From NCBI RefSeq assembly GCF_000023845.1, contig NC_013170.1:310001-374000 (forward strand): a stretch of DNA of 64,000 nucleotides, given 5' to 3'. A program made the translations under genes and the position numbers. Of the stretch, positions 32,068 to 39,011 are shown in pieces (position 1 is the first letter of the stretch; each line of letters begins with the position of its first letter). The notes beneath the pieces are model-generated. The model was not told the DNA's origin and ran no database searches. It saw only the letters and a list, made by a program, of their open reading frames with translations. This DNA comes from Cryptobacterium curtum DSM 15641. GTDB lineage: Bacteria > Actinomycetota > Coriobacteriia > Coriobacteriales > Eggerthellaceae.

Positions 32068-32436
32068 CTAAAAGATCGTTTGCGGGCGGTAGTCCCCGCG
32101 CTCACGGTCGTAGTGCATGAGCACCAGGGGCACGCCGTAGGCGGCACATGCAGCGATGACGGCAGCCAGGGCAGCGGTGAGACCCGTCACGTATACGACG
32201 AGTACGCTGTCGCCCCGATAGATTTCGTCGTCCGTGTATGAGGCGGCGTTAATTGCTCGCCCAGCTACACGGCTCACGCCGACTTCATCCGAGATGAACG
32301 CAGCTGCCTTGTCGTACATGCCGTCGAAGTTGAATACATCGACGATCTCGTCGAATATGTACGTATCGACTGGTAGCTCGTGACGACCACGTACGAGACC
32401 GGCTTTAATTGGCTGTTTCTTCTCTGCTAGACGCAT
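32068..32436 (-). CDS. Conserved phage early protein with Rossmann-like C-terminus
   Basis: 122 aa. N-terminus GLVRGRHELPVDTYIFDEI; C-terminus SVLVVYVTGLTAALAAVIAA, then CAAYGVPLVLMHYDRERGDY. I recall the same layout in many Firmicutes prophages (RGRHxxPVxxYIF, then VYVTGLTxAL and LxHxDRxxGxYxPQ) without an assigned function. The last half looks like a nucleotide- or cyclic-oligonucleotide-binding Rossmann fold, so an anti-defence role is conceivable but unproven. Confidence 0.72.
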   Translation of the reverse strand: MRLAEKKQPIKAGLVRGRHELPVDTYIFDEIVDVFNFDGMYDKAAAFISDEVGVSRVAGRAINAASYTDDEIYRGDSVLVVYVTGLTAALAAVIAACAAYGVPLVLMHYDRERGDYRPQTIF

Positions 32437-32447
32437 GATTTCCTCCT

Positions 32448-32669
32448 CTATTTCGTGTCGAAGGCTGGAGCGCGGCAGAAGCTGTCGCTTTCGAGATCCC
32501 AGTACCAGCCAATGCCGTCAACGGTGAGAGACATGCAGATAAATGCGCAGGTGCTACCTGTATTCGTGTCGGAGTCGAAGCCGCATCGATCACGGATACG
32601 GTCTTTCAGTTCGTCGAAAGACATTCCTTGCGCTGCTTTGGTCTTGTTTTCGGTTAGTTCGCGGTTCAT
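32448..32669 (-). CDS. First gene of the leftward early operon, small hypothetical
   Basis: 73 aa (MNRELTENKTKAAQGMSFDE, GYW-type C-terminus GIGWYWDLESDSFCRAP). Preceded by AAAAGGAGACACT, an excellent ribosome site, and by the promoter at 32795-32823. The first gene in this position is often an antirepressor or Cro-like protein, but no helix-turn-helix is evident here. Confidence 0.68.
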   Translation of the reverse strand: MNRELTENKTKAAQGMSFDELKDRIRDRCGFDSDTNTGSTCAFICMSLTVDGIGWYWDLESDSFCRAPAFDTK

Positions 32670-32780
32670 AGTGTCTCCTTTTCTTAATGTTTAAGTTTAA
32701 GCCATTTGGTAAAAATTTTTGAGGTGAAATCTAGTAATGCGGGTTCACTCCTTATTGCGCTTCGTTTTTTCACCTCATAT

Positions 32781-32818
32781 TTAATGTTGAACTTAATATA
32801 TATCATTAAAAGTTAAAT
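32781..32818. promoter_or_regulatory. Putative operators of the lysogeny switch
   Basis: TTAATGTTGAACTTAAT (32781-32797) and an inverted relative ATTAAAAGTTAAAT (32805-32818) overlap the leftward early promoter. A third relative, TTAATGTTTAAGTTTAA, lies at 32684-32700, and GAGGTGAAA/TTTCACCTC (32721-32729 / 32768-32776) is a further perfect inverted repeat. These are the best candidates for repressor binding. Confidence 0.5.
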
Positions 32819-32823
32819 GTAAA
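32795..32823 (-). promoter_or_regulatory. Leftward early promoter
   Basis: Minus strand TTTACA (32818-32823), 17 bases, TATATT (32795-32800): near-consensus, facing the early operon. Confidence 0.65.
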
Positions 32824-32829
32824 CAATAA

Positions 32830-32858
32830 TTTAGAATTTTTTTAATCTGTGATTTAAT
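32830..32858 (+). promoter_or_regulatory. Repressor promoter
   Basis: TTTAGA (32830-32835), 17 bases, TTTAAT (32853-32858), 24 bases before the repressor ATG. It diverges from the early promoter. Confidence 0.5.
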
Positions 32859-32881
32859 TATTTCGTCTGGGGGTGGTATTC

Positions 32882-33568
32882 ATGGCTCAAGTCAGCCGAT
32901 CGGTTTTCGGTAAAAATTTAAGAGCTTTCCGCGAAAGTCGGGGCATCACACAGCAACAAATAGCTGATGTGACAGACACAACAAACGTCACGGTTAACAA
33001 ATGGGAAAACAGAGGAGTACAACCACGCAGGAAGATAGTTGACGATCTACTAGCATATTACTCGCTAGACGAAGACGACCTTCTTTCAGATGTCAGCGGT
33101 CTTTACGCCCAGATACACGGCCTCACCTCCGCGCCCGCGGGGGCTATAGCGGCCAAGAAGCCACGACGGGCATACGCGCCACTCCTGGGGCGTGTACATG
33201 CGGGGGAGGCGGTAGAGCCTGACATCCTCGATAGCGAGATACCGATCCCGTATGAGGTGTGGGAGCACCACCAGAGCGGCTATTTCCTCCAGGTCGAGGG
33301 GAGCTGCATGAATAGGGTATACCCAGAGGGGTGCTATGTATTTATCGACCCCGATATGACCCCGCAGGACGGATCTATCGCGGTATCGAGTATCGACGAG
33401 ACGGATTATATTATGCGGCGGCTGCACATGGGCGCTACGACGATGATCCTCTCGCCTGAATCATTCGACGAGCAGTGGGAAGACTTGATTATTACGCGTG
33501 ATAGTGGCAAGACGGTATCATTCCAGGGGGTTGTTGTCTGGTATCAGCCACAGGAAGAAATGAACTAG
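32882..33568 (+). CDS. CI/LexA-like prophage repressor (HTH + S24 domain)
   Basis: 228 aa. Residues 10-60 are an XRE-type helix-turn-helix (LRAFRESRGITQQQIADVTD, NVTVNKWENRG); residues about 98-215 are an S24 peptidase domain with the likely cleavage pair Ala107-Gly108 (GRVHAGEA) and nucleophile Ser141 (VEGSCMNRVYPEG). Where the family has the general-base Lys (usually VKRL) this protein reads MRRL, i.e. Arg179, so self-cleavage may be impaired. ATG 32882 is chosen over GTG 32873 because GGGGGTGG lies just before it. It should silence the leftward early promoter. Confidence 0.9.
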   Translation: MAQVSRSVFGKNLRAFRESRGITQQQIADVTDTTNVTVNKWENRGVQPRRKIVDDLLAYYSLDEDDLLSDVSGLYAQIHGLTSAPAGAIAAKKPRRAYAPLLGRVHAGEAVEPDILDSEIPIPYEVWEHHQSGYFLQVEGSCMNRVYPEGCYVFIDPDMTPQDGSIAVSSIDETDYIMRRLHMGATTMILSPESFDEQWEDLIITRDSGKTVSFQGVVVWYQPQEEMN

Positions 33569-33585
33569 GGGATAGGGGTCTCAAG

Positions 33586-34125
33586 TTGAAAAAGGTAGTT
33601 CTATTAGCCGTTGCGGCGGCTTTATCCGTACTCGCTATTGCGTCATTCTCTGGCTGTGCTCTATCTGCGCTGTCTTCGCAGTCCAAGCCTGCGGATGTGG
33701 ACGACGGTATGACCACAGTAGAACATGACGGGTATTCTTTTAAGTGCCCGTCAGACTGGGAGTGGGAGAAGTATACAGACGATTCGTTTGTCTGCCGCTT
33801 TACCGATGAAGAAAAAAGCGGGTTTATCTTTATACAAGAAGTTACCGCTAAATATGGTGACCCCAGCGGAGCTATTAGCCTAGATGAGATTTACGATACA
33901 TGGCTAGCGGATGATAGTGAAAAAACCTATAAGGGGATAGAAGAGTTTAGCGTCGGTGGCTATGACTGGGTGAAAGCTATCGAGAAGAGAAATGACAAAA
34001 AAGGACAAATAGCCATCGGCTCAGTATCGTCGTCAAAATATCTCGTGATTGACTATGTTTATTACGATCAGCCAAAACATAAAGCCGACTTTGACAAGAT
34101 GCTCGACAGTATAAAGCTGATATAA
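33586..34125 (+). CDS. Prophage-encoded lipoprotein
   Basis: 179 aa, TTG start. A lipoprotein signal (MKKVVLLAVAAALSVLAIAS, then FSGC) is followed by a compact domain with YSFKCPSDWEWEKYTDDSFV and a C-terminal DFDKMLDSIKLI helix, similar to PsbP/DUF-type bacterial lipoproteins. Located directly behind the repressor (17-base gap), so expressed in the lysogen: a lysogenic-conversion candidate, e.g. superinfection exclusion at the cell surface. Confidence 0.8.
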   Translation: MKKVVLLAVAAALSVLAIASFSGCALSALSSQSKPADVDDGMTTVEHDGYSFKCPSDWEWEKYTDDSFVCRFTDEEKSGFIFIQEVTAKYGDPSGAISLDEIYDTWLADDSEKTYKGIEEFSVGGYDWVKAIEKRNDKKGQIAIGSVSSSKYLVIDYVYYDQPKHKADFDKMLDSIKLI

Positions 34126-34212
34126 ACGCCAGATAGAACAACGCTGTAAAACTTGTGTTGCCGATCGTGTATCAGGTAACAGATAGATGAATGGTGTAGA
34201 GAGCGGTATACA

Positions 34213-34776
34213 ATGGCAGCGAGAAAAGTAAGCAAAAGAAACGGGGGCGGAAATGACGACTTTGGCGCTATTGACGATGCCCGGTCTAGACGGGTCGAAG
34301 AAGATCCGGAAGATGCGCGAGGAGAACGAGCGCAGCACGGAGACGATGCTGGCGCGCAGACGCTTAGCAGCGATGGTTCTCAATCTGGAGAACTCGCAGA
34401 AACGATCCTCTCAAAAATAGAGCAGCTGCCTCCCAATGATTTTATTGGGCTTATGCTCGCGGCTCAATCGAGTGAGTGGCATGGGCTTTTACCACCTCCC
34501 GATGACTACAATAAATACCCCGAAGACGCTAAGAGACGTATGCTCGCGTGGAATGACGCGCAAATTGTAGACGGGGCAAAGAGGAACGACAAGCTAGCTA
34601 ACGCAGAGATAAAACAGGGCGCACGGGAGCAGTGGCTCTCGTTTATCCTTAATGCCCTTTTTATCTCGGCGGCGTTCTTTGCGTTTGTCATCACTGGTAA
34701 TGCTGCATCGCTAAGTTTTCTCGCGGTGCCAGGCGTAACCGTCGCCGTGAATATCTACCGTAGAAAAGGGAAATAG
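34213..34776 (+). CDS. DUF2335 membrane protein
   Basis: 187 aa. A charged, disordered N-terminus; a middle part LPPNDFIGLMLAAQSSEWHG, LPPPDDYNKYPEDAKRRMLA; and two C-terminal membrane helices (WLSFILNALFISAAFFAFVI, AASLSFLAVPGVTVAVNIY). This matches DUF2335 predicted membrane proteins. It lies in the lysogenic-conversion slot between repressor and integrase and may act in exclusion of other phages; not demonstrated. Confidence 0.78.
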   Translation: MAARKVSKRNGGGNDDFGAIDDARSRRVEEDPEDARGERAQHGDDAGAQTLSSDGSQSGELAETILSKIEQLPPNDFIGLMLAAQSSEWHGLLPPPDDYNKYPEDAKRRMLAWNDAQIVDGAKRNDKLANAEIKQGAREQWLSFILNALFISAAFFAFVITGNAASLSFLAVPGVTVAVNIYRRKGK

Positions 34777-34778
34777 CC

Positions 34779-34893
34779 GTGCGTTCAGCCCAGGGGTGTA
34801 TCCGGGAGCTTAGCGGCGGTCGCCGTCGCGTAATGGTCGAAATGCCGCGCGACCCGATCACCGGTAAGCGTCGGCAGATAGCGCAGGTAAAAA
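34779..34893 (+). pseudogene. Truncated 5' remnant of an integrase
   Basis: GTG-initiated frame coding ELSGGRRRVMVEMPRDPITG and KRRQIAQVKR, which aligns with the first 39 residues of the intact integrase at 36331 (KLDNGRWQVRVEFPRDRITG, KRRQISKTIR) at about 60% identity. After that the similarity ends and the frame runs out at 34970 inside the next gene. It is a relic of a different integrase gene, interrupted where the GHKL/STAS cassette begins. Confidence 0.85.
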
Positions 34894-34896
34894 GAG

Positions 34897-35889
34897 ATGA
34901 CCTTCAAAACTGTGAAAGTAGGAACATACGAGAAGTCTATCTCGGACTGTCCAGTCAAATCGCTATGTAAAGGCAGGAATCTCGCAATTGAAAGCTCTGT
35001 CAAAGAAGTACTTTTTGATCTGTCTGGGACAGACTTTTTCTCGATATCCTGCACGGCCGCGCTTGCCGAAGCGATTATGGCGTATCAAGGTCGTCAGCAG
35101 GTATCAGTCAGCGAACCACCGGGGTCTGTAGCAGATTATCTTTCTCGGATGAATTTCTATTCACTTGCGAGAATCGAGCACAATGAGTGCTTTTCTAGGC
35201 ATGAACCACACGACAGGTTCATACCACTATGCGAGCTCTCGTATTCAAACGATCCTGGAAAGACAGCAGATCTGATGGAGTCTATGCTGAAGAAGAATAT
35301 TGCGGACGTTGATGGATCGGTGACTAACCTTGCGAACTACGCTTTCGGCGAAATAATGGACAACGTGCTCCAGCATTCTGAAACGGCTGTGAGTGGATTA
35401 GCGGCTGCACAGTATTATCCAAAGCTAGGGTATGTAGAGCTCGTCGTAGCTGATGCGGGGCAGGGAATCGTTGCGAGCATGGCCGATAACATTTCCTATT
35501 CCGGTATGTCATCAGACGAGCTCATAGAGAAAGCATTCGAGGCAGAAGCCGGTCAATATATCGGTAAGACTAACTTTTCTGACGGCAAAGCATCAATGGG
35601 CATGGGACTCAATATAGCCTCTAAGTTTACGAGAGCGTTAAAAGGATATCTTTGGGTAGTTTCACGAGACAGTGCTGCAGTTATATCGAGCTGCGGATTC
35701 AAAAAGATTCCAGGCCTCTTCTATCCGGGAACGGTCGTGTGTATGAAGCTTCCGCTGCAGTCTAGTGCGAAGATCCTCGAATCTGAGATATTCGAGGGTG
35801 GCCGTAATGAGCCACTTCTCTGGTCTATCGAGGAAGGTGGATTTCACTGTAAGTCGGATATTATAGGAGACGATCATGTTCTTTGGTAA
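34897..35889 (+). CDS. STAS-like plus GHKL-type ATPase protein
   Basis: 330 aa. Residues about 30-75 resemble a STAS-like strand-helix unit (IESSVKEVLFDLSGTDFFSI, SCTAALAEAI). Residues about 140-260 carry the three GHKL/HATPase boxes: N box LANYAFGEIMDNVLQH (Glu152, Asn156, His160), G1 VVADAGQGI (Asp186-Gly-Gln-Gly), G2 KASMGMGLNI. It is therefore related to histidine-kinase/anti-sigma ATPases, but no dimerisation histidine or sensor is visible. GC is lower than in the phage genes around it. It is followed 92 bases later by a STAS-like partner. Confidence 0.8.
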   Translation: MTFKTVKVGTYEKSISDCPVKSLCKGRNLAIESSVKEVLFDLSGTDFFSISCTAALAEAIMAYQGRQQVSVSEPPGSVADYLSRMNFYSLARIEHNECFSRHEPHDRFIPLCELSYSNDPGKTADLMESMLKKNIADVDGSVTNLANYAFGEIMDNVLQHSETAVSGLAAAQYYPKLGYVELVVADAGQGIVASMADNISYSGMSSDELIEKAFEAEAGQYIGKTNFSDGKASMGMGLNIASKFTRALKGYLWVVSRDSAAVISSCGFKKIPGLFYPGTVVCMKLPLQSSAKILESEIFEGGRNEPLLWSIEEGGFHCKSDIIGDDHVLW

Positions 35890-35981
35890 TTGTTTGTGTG
35901 TTGGACGACTTGATGTGCATACAATGGGATTATTCGCATTGTCAAGCACCCCGCACGACGGTGCAATGAAAGGAGGCGGCT

Positions 35982-36290
35982 ATGATTGTCAAGATGAACG
36001 GATTCGGGCATTCCCTAGTGAGCAGAGCAGCTGGGCGTGTCGCCTACAATCGTATAGTGTCTCTGCCTACATGGGGCACGGAAAAGACCGTATTCGACTT
36101 TTCTGGGGTTGGTTCCATTACGAATTCGTTTGCCGACGAGGTTTTTGGGCGGATGGCGTTCGAAATGGGCATGGAAGCCATGAGAAAGAAAACGTCATTC
36201 AAAGGGATCAATCCCTTCATGGCAAGAATTGTTCGTACAACAATAGATGCACGTGCAGATCAGAGCGAATTTTTGAAGACAACTGTATAG
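35982..36290 (+). CDS. STAS-like DUF4325 protein
   Basis: 102 aa with the pattern of DUF4325: basic N-terminus (MIVKMNGFGHSLVSRAAGRV), ...KTVFDFSGVGSITNSFADEV, FGRMAFEMG, then INPFMARIVRTTIDAR. Excellent ribosome site AAAGGAGG (35971-35978) before ATG 35982. Such proteins are thought to act as partner-switching (anti-anti-sigma-like) elements with GHKL ATPases; here both genes form a two-gene cassette between integrase remnant and integrase. Confidence 0.8.
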   Translation: MIVKMNGFGHSLVSRAAGRVAYNRIVSLPTWGTEKTVFDFSGVGSITNSFADEVFGRMAFEMGMEAMRKKTSFKGINPFMARIVRTTIDARADQSEFLKTTV

Positions 36291-36330
36291 CGAGGACATT
36301 CTATCTTGCGAATCGCGTCGAGGAGCTGCT

Positions 36331-37476
36331 ATGAGATCGTTTCATGGTGGCATAACGAAACTCGACAACGGTAGGTGGCAGGTTCGCGTAGAGTTTCCGC
36401 GTGATCGGATAACCGGCAAACGTAGGCAGATATCGAAGACCATAAGAGGAACGCGGCGTAAAGCTGAAAGAGTCAAGGCTGATATGCTTGCGGAAGCCGG
36501 GAAAGCCGATGTGACATGCGATGCGACCCTGCGCGAGTATGCCCTGGAAGAGTACTTGCCTTCCAAAGAGGCAGAATGTAAACAGAGCACAATAGATGGA
36601 TACCGTTGTAGGCTTGAGAACCATGTGCTGCCCTACTTAGGCGATATAGCACTAGAAGATTTACGCACTGCCACAATTAGACGATGGCTCGATCGTCTAG
36701 ATAAGTCTCAATCGGTCAAACGTGAAGCCTACAAGATACTCGATCAGGTGTGCAAGCATGCCATGTATCGTGACATGATGCAATCCAACCCATGCGACAG
36801 GATAAGGGTACCGAAGGTCAAACGCTACGAACCTGTAGTTCTCACTGCAGAACAGGCGATAGCTTACTTGGATCATTTCGAGGGTTCAAGTATTGAAATC
36901 GCAGTTCTACTAGCTCTCGGTTGCGGATTGAGACGCGGCGAGATTGCTGCCCTTAACGTAAGCGATATAAATTGGGAGACTGGCGCAGTCATTGTTGACG
37001 ATTCGTATGTAACAACCTCCAAAGGGACGATTCGCAGCACAACAAAGAACGGCAGAGCTCGTACTGTTCATATGCCAGAATCACTCTTAGCAAGGCTGCA
37101 CAAAATCGCCCCCAAGTCAGGTGCTCTACTCCAATGGGATGGCAGAAGATATAGACCGCATTCAATCACGGAAGCATATGAGCGCAAGATCCAATCACTT
37201 CCAGAAGGCTTGCCTAGAATTCCTCTGAAGAATCTTCGCCATACCTCTCTTACGCTTGCGTATGATTCAGGGGCGAGGATTACCGATGTGCGCGATCGCG
37301 CGGGTCATTCGTCGGAGGCAGTCACTGAACGATACTACGTAAGGCCAAAGATTTCACGTGATGCAGAGATAGCACAGGCGGTTGACTCTATGCTTTCTGA
37401 GCACTTCACAAAATTTCACAAGTGCACAGAATATGACTATATAGAAAGTGACTATAGTAATCACGAAATAGCCTAG
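36331..37476 (+). CDS. int: Tyrosine-type phage integrase
   Basis: 381 aa. AP2-like arm-binding N-terminus (KLDNGRWQVRVEFPRDRITG), SAM-like core-binding domain (about 65-150), catalytic domain with Arg201 (CGLRRGEIAAL), Lys239 (TTKNGRARTV), Lys300-Asn-Leu-Arg303-His304 (His of HxxR replaced by Lys, as in many relatives), His326 (AGHSSEAVTERYY) and Tyr335/336. Ribosome site GAGGAG. It ends 47 bases before the attR core and should integrate and excise the element at tRNA-Arg. Confidence 0.93.
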   Translation: MRSFHGGITKLDNGRWQVRVEFPRDRITGKRRQISKTIRGTRRKAERVKADMLAEAGKADVTCDATLREYALEEYLPSKEAECKQSTIDGYRCRLENHVLPYLGDIALEDLRTATIRRWLDRLDKSQSVKREAYKILDQVCKHAMYRDMMQSNPCDRIRVPKVKRYEPVVLTAEQAIAYLDHFEGSSIEIAVLLALGCGLRRGEIAALNVSDINWETGAVIVDDSYVTTSKGTIRSTTKNGRARTVHMPESLLARLHKIAPKSGALLQWDGRRYRPHSITEAYERKIQSLPEGLPRIPLKNLRHTSLTLAYDSGARITDVRDRAGHSSEAVTERYYVRPKISRDAEIAQAVDSMLSEHFTKFHKCTEYDYIESDYSNHEIA

Positions 37477-37523
37477 AACTGCAAAGCTATTTAACAGGCT
37501 TCAATTGGTGGTATTTTTCACAA

Positions 37524-37641
37524 CTCCTAAAGCAGGTGTCGACGGTTCGAATCCGCCCGGGGGAACCATGAAAATAGCAGGTCAGATGGTTATTCTGTCT
37601 GGCCTGTTTTTGTTGCTTGAGGGTGGGCGTGTGCCAAAATG
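37524..37641 (+). repeat. attR-side repeat: displaced tRNA-Arg 3' end and terminator
   Basis: CTCCTAAAGC, GGTGTCG, a T-arm TTCGAATCC, CGGGGG-AACCA and the terminator hairpin again, i.e. a diverged second copy of 3225-3340. Two positions would break tRNA pairing (acceptor end and T stem), so this copy is not a functional tRNA part. A 109-codon frame across it is spurious. Confidence 0.85.
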
Positions 37642-37754
37642 TGCCAATGTGTGCCAAGTGCGCTATTATGCGTCACCACTATCATTCCCGTATGCGGGAT
37701 TAGTGCTTCCTTATACGATCCTTTATATGGAATCATCGCGCTCTTATATGAGCG
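37631..37754. other. Short direct and inverted repeats right of attR
   Basis: GTGCCA occurs three times at exact 10-base intervals (37631, 37641, 37651), followed by dyads TCCCG-TATG-CGGGA (37686-37699) and CGCTC-TTATAT-GAGCG (37739-37754). No gene is credible in 37477-37916; the remainder of the gap should hold the promoter of the Crp-type gene. Confidence 0.5.
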
Positions 37755-37916
37755 TTGTGATCCTTTGTCACTCACATACAACCGAAAACGGTCTCGTGCA
37801 TAACCGAAATAATAGGGGATTACCCCGCCAATAGCCGATAAGTAAGGCGTATCTTACATTGCGTGCTATTATCAAAGTGAAATACGGAACGTTTCGAGCG
37901 AAACGTAGGAAACGAT

Positions 37917-38600
37917 ATGTCATTCACGATTGATCAGGCTCTGTCACAAAGCGAAATATTTAAAGGCCTCAGCAAAAGCCAATGGGAAACAGCGCTTGGT
38001 GAATTAGATGCGTATACGAAATCGTACAAGGCGGGCGACCTGCTAATCTGCATTGGCGATAGGATTAGCAAAGCGGGCATTGTTTTGCGGGGCCTTGCAC
38101 GTATTGAGTTTTATGACGAGGCTGGATCGTCGTCCATCATTGCTGATGTAGGCGAAGGTACAAGCTTTGCTGAAGCAATTGCAGCGGGTGGTATTCCTAG
38201 CGTAGTGCAAGTGTCTGCTGTGTACGATACTGATGTGTTGTGGGTTGATGTAGGCAGATTGCTATCAGCCGATGCGGTTTCTCAAAGCCCTGTGGCAGCC
38301 ACCATTTTGGTGAATGCGGTGCGCATGTTATCGCGCAAGAATATGCTATTGAATAAGAAAATGCAGATGATTGCCCAGAAGCGTCTACGCGATCGCATTA
38401 AACTGTATTTGCTTATGCAGCGGAGTGCGCGGGAAGAAGGTCGCGTTACTTTTTCATTCAATCGCAGCGATCTGGCGCGTTACTTTAGTTCGGACCGTTC
38501 GGCTTTATCGCGCGAATTAGCCCGCATGAGTTCGGAAGGCATCATTGCTCTTGACGATCGGGATATCATTCTTTTGAAAAGCGATTTTTTGGATCGTTAA
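37917..38600 (+). CDS. Crp/Fnr family transcriptional regulator
   Basis: 227 aa. N-terminal cyclic-nucleotide-binding-like barrel (FKGLSKSQWETALGELDAYT, YKAGDLLICIGDRISKAGIV, SFAEAIAAGGIPSVVQVSAV), long dimer helix and C-terminal winged helix (FNRSDLARYFSSDRSALSRE, LARMSSEGIIAL). No Cys cluster of FNR is present. Host gene at the original right flank of the tRNA; it starts after GTAGGAAACGAT. In anaerobes such regulators often respond to redox, CO or haem signals, here unknown. Confidence 0.88.
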   Translation: MSFTIDQALSQSEIFKGLSKSQWETALGELDAYTKSYKAGDLLICIGDRISKAGIVLRGLARIEFYDEAGSSSIIADVGEGTSFAEAIAAGGIPSVVQVSAVYDTDVLWVDVGRLLSADAVSQSPVAATILVNAVRMLSRKNMLLNKKMQMIAQKRLRDRIKLYLLMQRSAREEGRVTFSFNRSDLARYFSSDRSALSRELARMSSEGIIALDDRDIILLKSDFLDR

Positions 38601-38745
38601 GCCATAAGGTCGAGCGCATCTGGTAAATCACTCAACTCATTCAATCTAAAGAACTTCGCTTAGCTACCCTGTAAAGCTATAGTTGTCCATTTCTGTGTAC
38701 GGGTCCATCTGCCTAAACGTAGCATGATAGCCATCCGCTAAAGCA

Positions 38746-38778
38746 TATAATGAAAATAAAGCAAATGTATTGCACTTT
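38746..38778 (+). promoter_or_regulatory. -10 box and operator-like dyad before the RHH gene
   Basis: TATAAT (38746-38751) is followed by AAA-GCAA-ATGTA-TTGC-ACTTT (38758-38778), an inverted repeat suited to autoregulation by the ribbon-helix-helix protein encoded next. The rest of 38601-38745 shows nothing supportable. Confidence 0.5.
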
Positions 38779-38796
38779 GTACGCTAGGAGCAGGCG

Positions 38797-39006
38797 ATGA
38801 AGAGCTACATGGAACTGGTTGATTCAAGCGCAAGTGAAACCGAGATACGGCGCCACTTAGTGGATGGCCAGCGTGTATCGGTAGCATTGCGTATTCCCGA
38901 CACGCTGCGCGATGCAGCAAAGGAGGAAGCGGCACTTCGCGGCATGAGTTTCTCCGCTTTTGTGCGCACCTGCATGATCGAAGAGCTTGCAAAGAAAGGG
39001 GCATAA
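38797..39006 (+). CDS. Ribbon-helix-helix regulator of the R-M island
   Basis: 69 aa: RVSVALRIPDTLRDAAKEEA, ALRGMSFSAFVRTCMIEELA is a clear CopG/Arc-type fold (strand RVSVALRIP, two helices). It directly precedes the GIY-YIG gene and hsdM and probably represses the operon through the dyad at 38758-38778. TAGGAGC ribosome site. Confidence 0.82.
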   Translation: MKSYMELVDSSASETEIRRHLVDGQRVSVALRIPDTLRDAAKEEAALRGMSFSAFVRTCMIEELAKKGA

Positions 39007-39011
39007 TAGCT

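Larger units (their letters stand above)
3225..37541. mobile_element. Prophage (siphovirus-like) integrated in tRNA-Arg(CCT)
   Basis: Bounded by the anticodon-loop core CTCCTAAAGC, present exactly at 3225-3234 and 37524-37533. The integrase lies just inside the right end. The order of functions is canonical: repressor, replication/recombination, terminase, portal, scaffold, capsid, connectors, tail chaperones, tape measure, tail tip, holin, amidase, with all lytic genes on the minus strand. Every expected structural and lysis module is present without obvious frame breaks, so the element may be inducible; I cannot test that from sequence. Confidence 0.92.

Noticed and set aside
32684-32806. 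40-codon minus-strand frame in the switch region (MIYIKFNIKYEVKKRS...)
   Set aside because: Lies over the early promoter and operators, has no ribosome site and an AT-driven composition; probably chance.
34897-36290. GHKL/STAS pair as a two-component system
   Set aside because: No histidine-phosphorylation helix, no sensor region and no response regulator are present.
35876-36334. 152-codon plus-strand frame overlapping the STAS-like gene
   Set aside because: It overlaps the well-supported DUF4325 gene, which has an ideal ribosome site and recognisable family pattern; the longer frame shows no family features and starts within the ATPase end.
37505-37834. 109-codon frame across the right att site
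   Set aside because: It runs through the displaced tRNA end and terminator hairpin; composition is non-protein-like and there is no ribosome site.
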